64,000 nucleotides of DNA from Gemmatimonadota bacterium (lineage in GTDB: Bacteria; Gemmatimonadota; Gemmatimonadetes; Longimicrobiales; Gaopeijiaceae), in contig JAPPNN010000044.1 of assembly GCA_028873815.1 (NCBI GenBank), forward strand, positions 19,791 through 83,790. Reading direction: 5' to 3'. Of this stretch, positions 61,015 through 64,000 are shown piece by piece. The translations under genes and the position numbers were made by a program. How positions within the stretch are numbered: position 1 is the first letter of the stretch; every line of letters begins with the position of its first letter. Below the pieces are notes generated by a model. That model ran no database searches. It saw nothing but the letters and a program-made list of their open reading frames with translations, and had not been told where the DNA came from.

Positions 61015-61124
61015 ACGTTCGGACGCGCATTGCCCGGGCCCCGCCCGCGATCGGAACGCGCCTCCGCGATTCCGTCCGACCGATGTCCGCAGCACTCAAA
61101 TGAAGTGAAAGGAGTGACCGACCC

Positions 61125-63479
61125 ATGATCCGTTCGTTCCCCTCCCGGCCCCGAAATCCGGGCGCAGGCGCTTGCCGCGTTCCGTGGCGCGTCTCCACCC
61201 TCCTGATCGCGCTGTGGGCGGCGGCCTGCGAAAACCCGGTGGCCCCGACCGCGTGCGGTCCGCTGCCGCAGGTGACCGTCAACGTCGGCGAGACATCGAG
61301 CGTTGCCGCCTGCTTCAACGACGCGAACGGCGACATGCTGGGCTACACGGCCTCGTCGTCGAACCCGGCCGTGGCGACGGCCTCGATTTCCGGCGCCACG
61401 ATCACCGTCACCGGCATCGCGCCCGGAAACACGACGGTCACGGTCACGGCCAGCGATCCGGACGGGCTCCAGGGCCAGTCGAGCTTCGCGGTCATGGTTC
61501 CGAACCGGGCGCCGCAGCCGCGCGGCACGATCCCGAACGTCACCGTGCGGGTGGGCGCCAATACGACGGTCGACGCGGGCCAGTACTTCTCGGAGCCCGA
61601 CGGGGAAGCGCTGACCTACGCGGCCAGCGCGTCGGACGGCGCGGTCGCGAGCGTCAGGGTCGCGGGTTCGACGGTGACGGCCACGGCGGAGTCAAAGGGC
61701 GGCGCCACCATCACCATCACGGCGAACGACCCCGGAGGACTTTCGGCCACCCAGTCCTTCCGCCTGACGGTGCCCAACCGGCCGCCGGCGCCGGTGGGCA
61801 CGCTTCAGCCGTTAACGGTCGAGGCGGGCCAGCCGGCCACCCTCGACGTGGCCGCCTCGTTCAGCGACCCGGACGGCGACCCGCTGACCTACACGGCGGC
61901 CTCGTCGATCCCGTCGGTTGCCCGCACGAGCGTGTCGGGCAGCGTGGTCACGATCACCGCGCAGGGACCGGGTACGACCACCGTGACGATCACGGCCAGC
62001 GACGACGAGCGGGCGACGGCGACCCAGCAGGTGAGCGTGACCGTGCCCCAGCCGAACCGCGCGCCGCGGCCGGAGGGCGCCATCCCCGTCCAGACGGTCG
62101 AGGTGGACCGGCGCGCCACGGTGAACGCTTCACGCTACTTCAGCGATCCCGACGGGGACGTGCTGACGTATGCCGCTTCGTCGTCCAACGGAGGGGTTGC
62201 CGGTGTCTCTGTGTCGGGCTCGACGGTCACGATCACGGCCGTGAGCCCGGGGAGCGCCACCATCACCGTGACCGCCCGCGACCCGGACGGTCTCACGGCG
62301 ACGCAACAGGCCCGCGTCACCGTCCCGCAACCCAACCGCGCGCCCCGCCCGGTCGGAACCATCCCATCGCAAACGATCAACGCGGGCGGCAGGGCCACGG
62401 TGAACGCGTCGACGTACTTCAGCGACCCGGACGGCGATGCCCTGACGTACACGGCGGCGTCGTCGAACGTGAGCGTTGCCCGGGCCTCCGTTTTGGGCTC
62501 GACGGTGACCGTCACGGGAGCGGGAGCGGGGAGCGCGACCATCACGGTAACCGCGAGGGATCCCGGGGGCCTCAGCGCCACGCAGCGGTTCAGTGTAAGG
62601 GTTGGATCGGCGGGCGCGCCGGACCTGCAGTTCACAAGCGTGACGCCGACTTCGGTGACCGGATCTCCGGGCGGTACGGTGCAGGCCAGGTTCACGCTTC
62701 GCAACAGCGGCAACGCGACGGCGGCCGCCACCACAGTCCGCATCTATCAGTCCACCAACTCGTCCATCTCGACCAGCGACACGGAGATCGGCAGCGACGC
62801 CACCGGAAGCCTTTCGGCAGGACAGAGCAGGACGATCACGGTAACGGTCAGGCTGAACCCGCAAGCCTCCGGCAGCTTCTACTTCGGACTCTGCGCCGAC
62901 CGGGTATCGGGCGAATCCAACACGCAGAACAACTGCTCCCGAGGCGTCCGCGTGACCGTGGGAGGGTCGGGAGCGCCGGATCTGGAGTTCGGGCCGCTTA
63001 CGCCGAGAACGGTGGTTGTAACCAGCGGAACCGCTTTCCAAGTCAGGACGACACTCCGGAACACCGGAAGCGCCAGATCGGCCGCGACCAAGATCCGCGT
63101 GTTCCTTTCGGACAACTCGACGATCTCGACCAACGACCGGGAGGTCGGAACTGCTGAGGACATACGATCTCTGGCTGCTTCCGAAGAACTAAACATCACC
63201 TACGCCATTACGCTGACCGGCAGCGGGTCCGCCTATCTCGGCTTCTGCGTTGACGCTGTGGCCGACGAGTCCGATACAACCAACAACTGTTCCGGGTCTA
63301 CGCGGGTAACCGTCCTCTCCAGCAGCAACCAGAAGACCAACAATGCGGCCGACAGCGCCATGGTGCTTGAGAACTCCGTACTGCGCGTCGAGCCGGGCCG
63401 CCAGCCTGCCGAAGCAAGCATGAACCGGGATCTGGTAGTTGGCGCGACGATCCACCTTCGGAAAGAAAACGAACCATGA
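61125..63479 (+). CDS. Ig-repeat lipoprotein with two CARDB domains
   Basis: ATG at 61125 behind GAAAGGAGTG gives 784 residues. A lipobox (AAAC) and the same ACGPLPQVTV opening as the upstream gene are followed by five Ig-like repeats (about 50-490; recurrent FSDPDGDxLTYTA and STVTITA) and two CARDB domains (about 500-605 and 615-725; GAPDLQF, TLRNSGNA, FGLCADRVSGESNTQNNC). There is no enzymatic domain. The two CARDB units each carry a cysteine pair. It is probably surface-exposed and adhesive. Its stop overlaps the next start. Confidence 0.92.
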   Translation: MIRSFPSRPRNPGAGACRVPWRVSTLLIALWAAACENPVAPTACGPLPQVTVNVGETSSVAACFNDANGDMLGYTASSSNPAVATASISGATITVTGIAPGNTTVTVTASDPDGLQGQSSFAVMVPNRAPQPRGTIPNVTVRVGANTTVDAGQYFSEPDGEALTYAASASDGAVASVRVAGSTVTATAESKGGATITITANDPGGLSATQSFRLTVPNRPPAPVGTLQPLTVEAGQPATLDVAASFSDPDGDPLTYTAASSIPSVARTSVSGSVVTITAQGPGTTTVTITASDDERATATQQVSVTVPQPNRAPRPEGAIPVQTVEVDRRATVNASRYFSDPDGDVLTYAASSSNGGVAGVSVSGSTVTITAVSPGSATITVTARDPDGLTATQQARVTVPQPNRAPRPVGTIPSQTINAGGRATVNASTYFSDPDGDALTYTAASSNVSVARASVLGSTVTVTGAGAGSATITVTARDPGGLSATQRFSVRVGSAGAPDLQFTSVTPTSVTGSPGGTVQARFTLRNSGNATAAATTVRIYQSTNSSISTSDTEIGSDATGSLSAGQSRTITVTVRLNPQASGSFYFGLCADRVSGESNTQNNCSRGVRVTVGGSGAPDLEFGPLTPRTVVVTSGTAFQVRTTLRNTGSARSAATKIRVFLSDNSTISTNDREVGTAEDIRSLAASEELNITYAITLTGSGSAYLGFCVDAVADESDTTNNCSGSTRVTVLSSSNQKTNNAADSAMVLENSVLRVEPGRQPAEASMNRDLVVGATIHLRKENEP
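61320..62620 (+). repeat. Tandem coding repeats for Ig-like domains
   Basis: Repeats of roughly 260-280 bases encode the five Ig-like domains of the 61125 gene. Repeats 3-5 are most alike (PQPNRAPRP linkers), suggesting recent unequal exchange. Similar units occur in the 58900 gene and at the window end. Confidence 0.75.
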
Positions 63480-63766
63480 TCCGTACCCGACTCCCTGCCA
63501 TCCTTATTCCCCTCGTTCTCGCGGTTGCGGCGTGCGCCGAGATCACAAGCGCGTCCGCGTGGCAATGCGACGTGACGCTCACGATGGACAACCGCACCGC
63601 CTCCGGGTCCGGGTCGGGCTCGACGCAGCAGGAGGCGCTCGACGAGGCGCTGTCCACCGCCTGCGCCCGGCTCGGGCTTACGGGCGAGGCGCTGAGCCGC
63701 TGCGAGGCGGGTCAGAATCCGGGCGCGTTTTCCTGGTCCACCAACTTCGATTGCGAGACGACTTGA
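63476..63766 (+). CDS. Small lipoprotein of unknown function
   Basis: ATG at 63476 overlaps the stop of the CARDB lipoprotein gene by four bases. The 96-residue product has a lipobox (AVAAC, Cys20) and a small domain with four more cysteines (WQCDVTLTMDN, STACARLGL, SRCEAGQ, FDCETT) and a GSGSGS turn, consistent with two disulfides. No family recognised. Its place between Ig lipoprotein genes suggests a shared surface role. Confidence 0.72.
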   Translation: MIRTRLPAILIPLVLAVAACAEITSASAWQCDVTLTMDNRTASGSGSGSTQQEALDEALSTACARLGLTGEALSRCEAGQNPGAFSWSTNFDCETT

Positions 63767-63772
63767 GGGGCC

Positions 63773-64000
63773 ATGCGCACAGGTTGCTATCGCCTCGACC
63801 GCGGTGTCTCCGCGCACCGATTCAGACGAGGCGCCGCGCTCGCGGCAATATTCGCCGCCGCATGCGACGGCGGTGGGGCCATCGGCCCCTCCGCCAACCG
63901 CGCGCCGGAGCCGGTCGGCTCGATTCCGGACCTTGCGGTGCATGCCGGCGACACGGCGACGCTCGACGTTGCTCCCCGCTTCGCGGACCCCGACGGGGAC
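63773..64000 (+). CDS. Third Ig-repeat lipoprotein, N-terminal part
   Basis: ATG at 63773, after GAGGGG, opens a frame that runs off the window edge. The 76 codons read a signal peptide with a lipobox (FAAAC), a glycine-rich tether, then NRAPEPVGSIPDLAVHAGD and FADPDGD, the first Ig-like repeat of the same kind as in the two upstream lipoproteins. C-terminal content unknown. Confidence 0.8.
   Translation, partial: MRTGCYRLDRGVSAHRFRRGAALAAIFAAACDGGGAIGPSANRAPEPVGSIPDLAVHAGDTATLDVAPRFADPDGD

Noticed and set aside
61320..62620. CRISPR-like repetition
   Set aside because: The repeats are about 260-280 bases, imperfect and in frame; they encode Ig-like domains.
1..64000. tRNA, rRNA or known riboswitch
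   Set aside because: I looked for T-arm and rRNA motifs and leader consensus elements on both strands and found none I could support by eye; a tRNAscan or Rfam search would be decisive.

Overview
The window is high-GC bacterial DNA from a Gram-negative organism with a heavily exported proteome. Most genes encode a signal peptide, a lipobox or a Tat signal. SusC/SusD pairs, an ADOP-type duplicated permease, DUF4837, DUF5916, a GldA/GldG-like ABC operon with DUF4340, many CubicO-type hydrolases and frequent TTG/GTG starts together point to Gemmatimonadota or a close relative. That assignment is inference from gene content; there is no rRNA or tRNA here to confirm it. I also saw no transcription factor gene and no CRISPR array.

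Layout. (1) 1-4.9 kb: tail of one SusD gene, then a second SusC-SusD pair whose SusC gene carries a frameshift near its 3' end. (2) 5.0-12.1 kb, minus strand: a barrel-less TonB plug protein, a CubicO-type hydrolase, an ADOP permease, and a translationally coupled lipoprotein cytochrome c and Tat-exported flavoenzyme. (3) 12.2-23 kb: DUF4837 lipoprotein, CubicO lipoprotein, dnaE, alpha/beta hydrolase, a divergent 5'-3' exonuclease and an S9 peptidase. (4) 23-32 kb: Spy/CpxP-like protein, DUF5916 barrel, DUF1640-like coiled-coil protein, a second plug protein, then DUF4399, PpiC, di-heme oxidoreductase and CubicO genes. (5) 32.2-41.6 kb: ABC/GldG/DUF4340 operon, then a complete SusC-SusD pair closed by a strong bidirectional hairpin. 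(6) 41.6-45.8 kb: a second di-heme oxidoreductase coupled to a small lipoprotein, a PKD/chymotrypsin-like protease, and a divergent cyclophilin.

(7) 45.9-48.1 kb is a decayed mobile patch: a tyrosine-recombinase tail, an IS110-family remnant, a third intact plug protein and a broken fourth copy. (8) 48.1-53.7 kb: DUF2461, SRPBCC, family-5 uracil-DNA glycosylase, an M19-like protein lacking expected metal ligands, a CocE hydrolase and an amber-interrupted frame. (9) 53.9-57.6 kb: an intact tyrosine recombinase, a hairpin-rich gene-free stretch, a small outer-membrane barrel and about 1.2 kb without a credible gene. (10) 57.6-64 kb: a membrane protein, then a cluster of Ig-repeat lipoproteins with unlike C-terminal ends (leishmanolysin-like protease, CARDB domains) and a further copy cut by the window edge.

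Read together, the genes suggest a cell that takes up oligomeric nutrients by SusCD-type transport, digests peptides and esters outside the cytoplasm, and feeds periplasmic oxidations into c-type cytochromes. The most unusual items are the family of TonB plug proteins that stop exactly where a beta-barrel should begin, the M19-like protein without its usual metal site, and the modular Ig-lipoprotein cluster.
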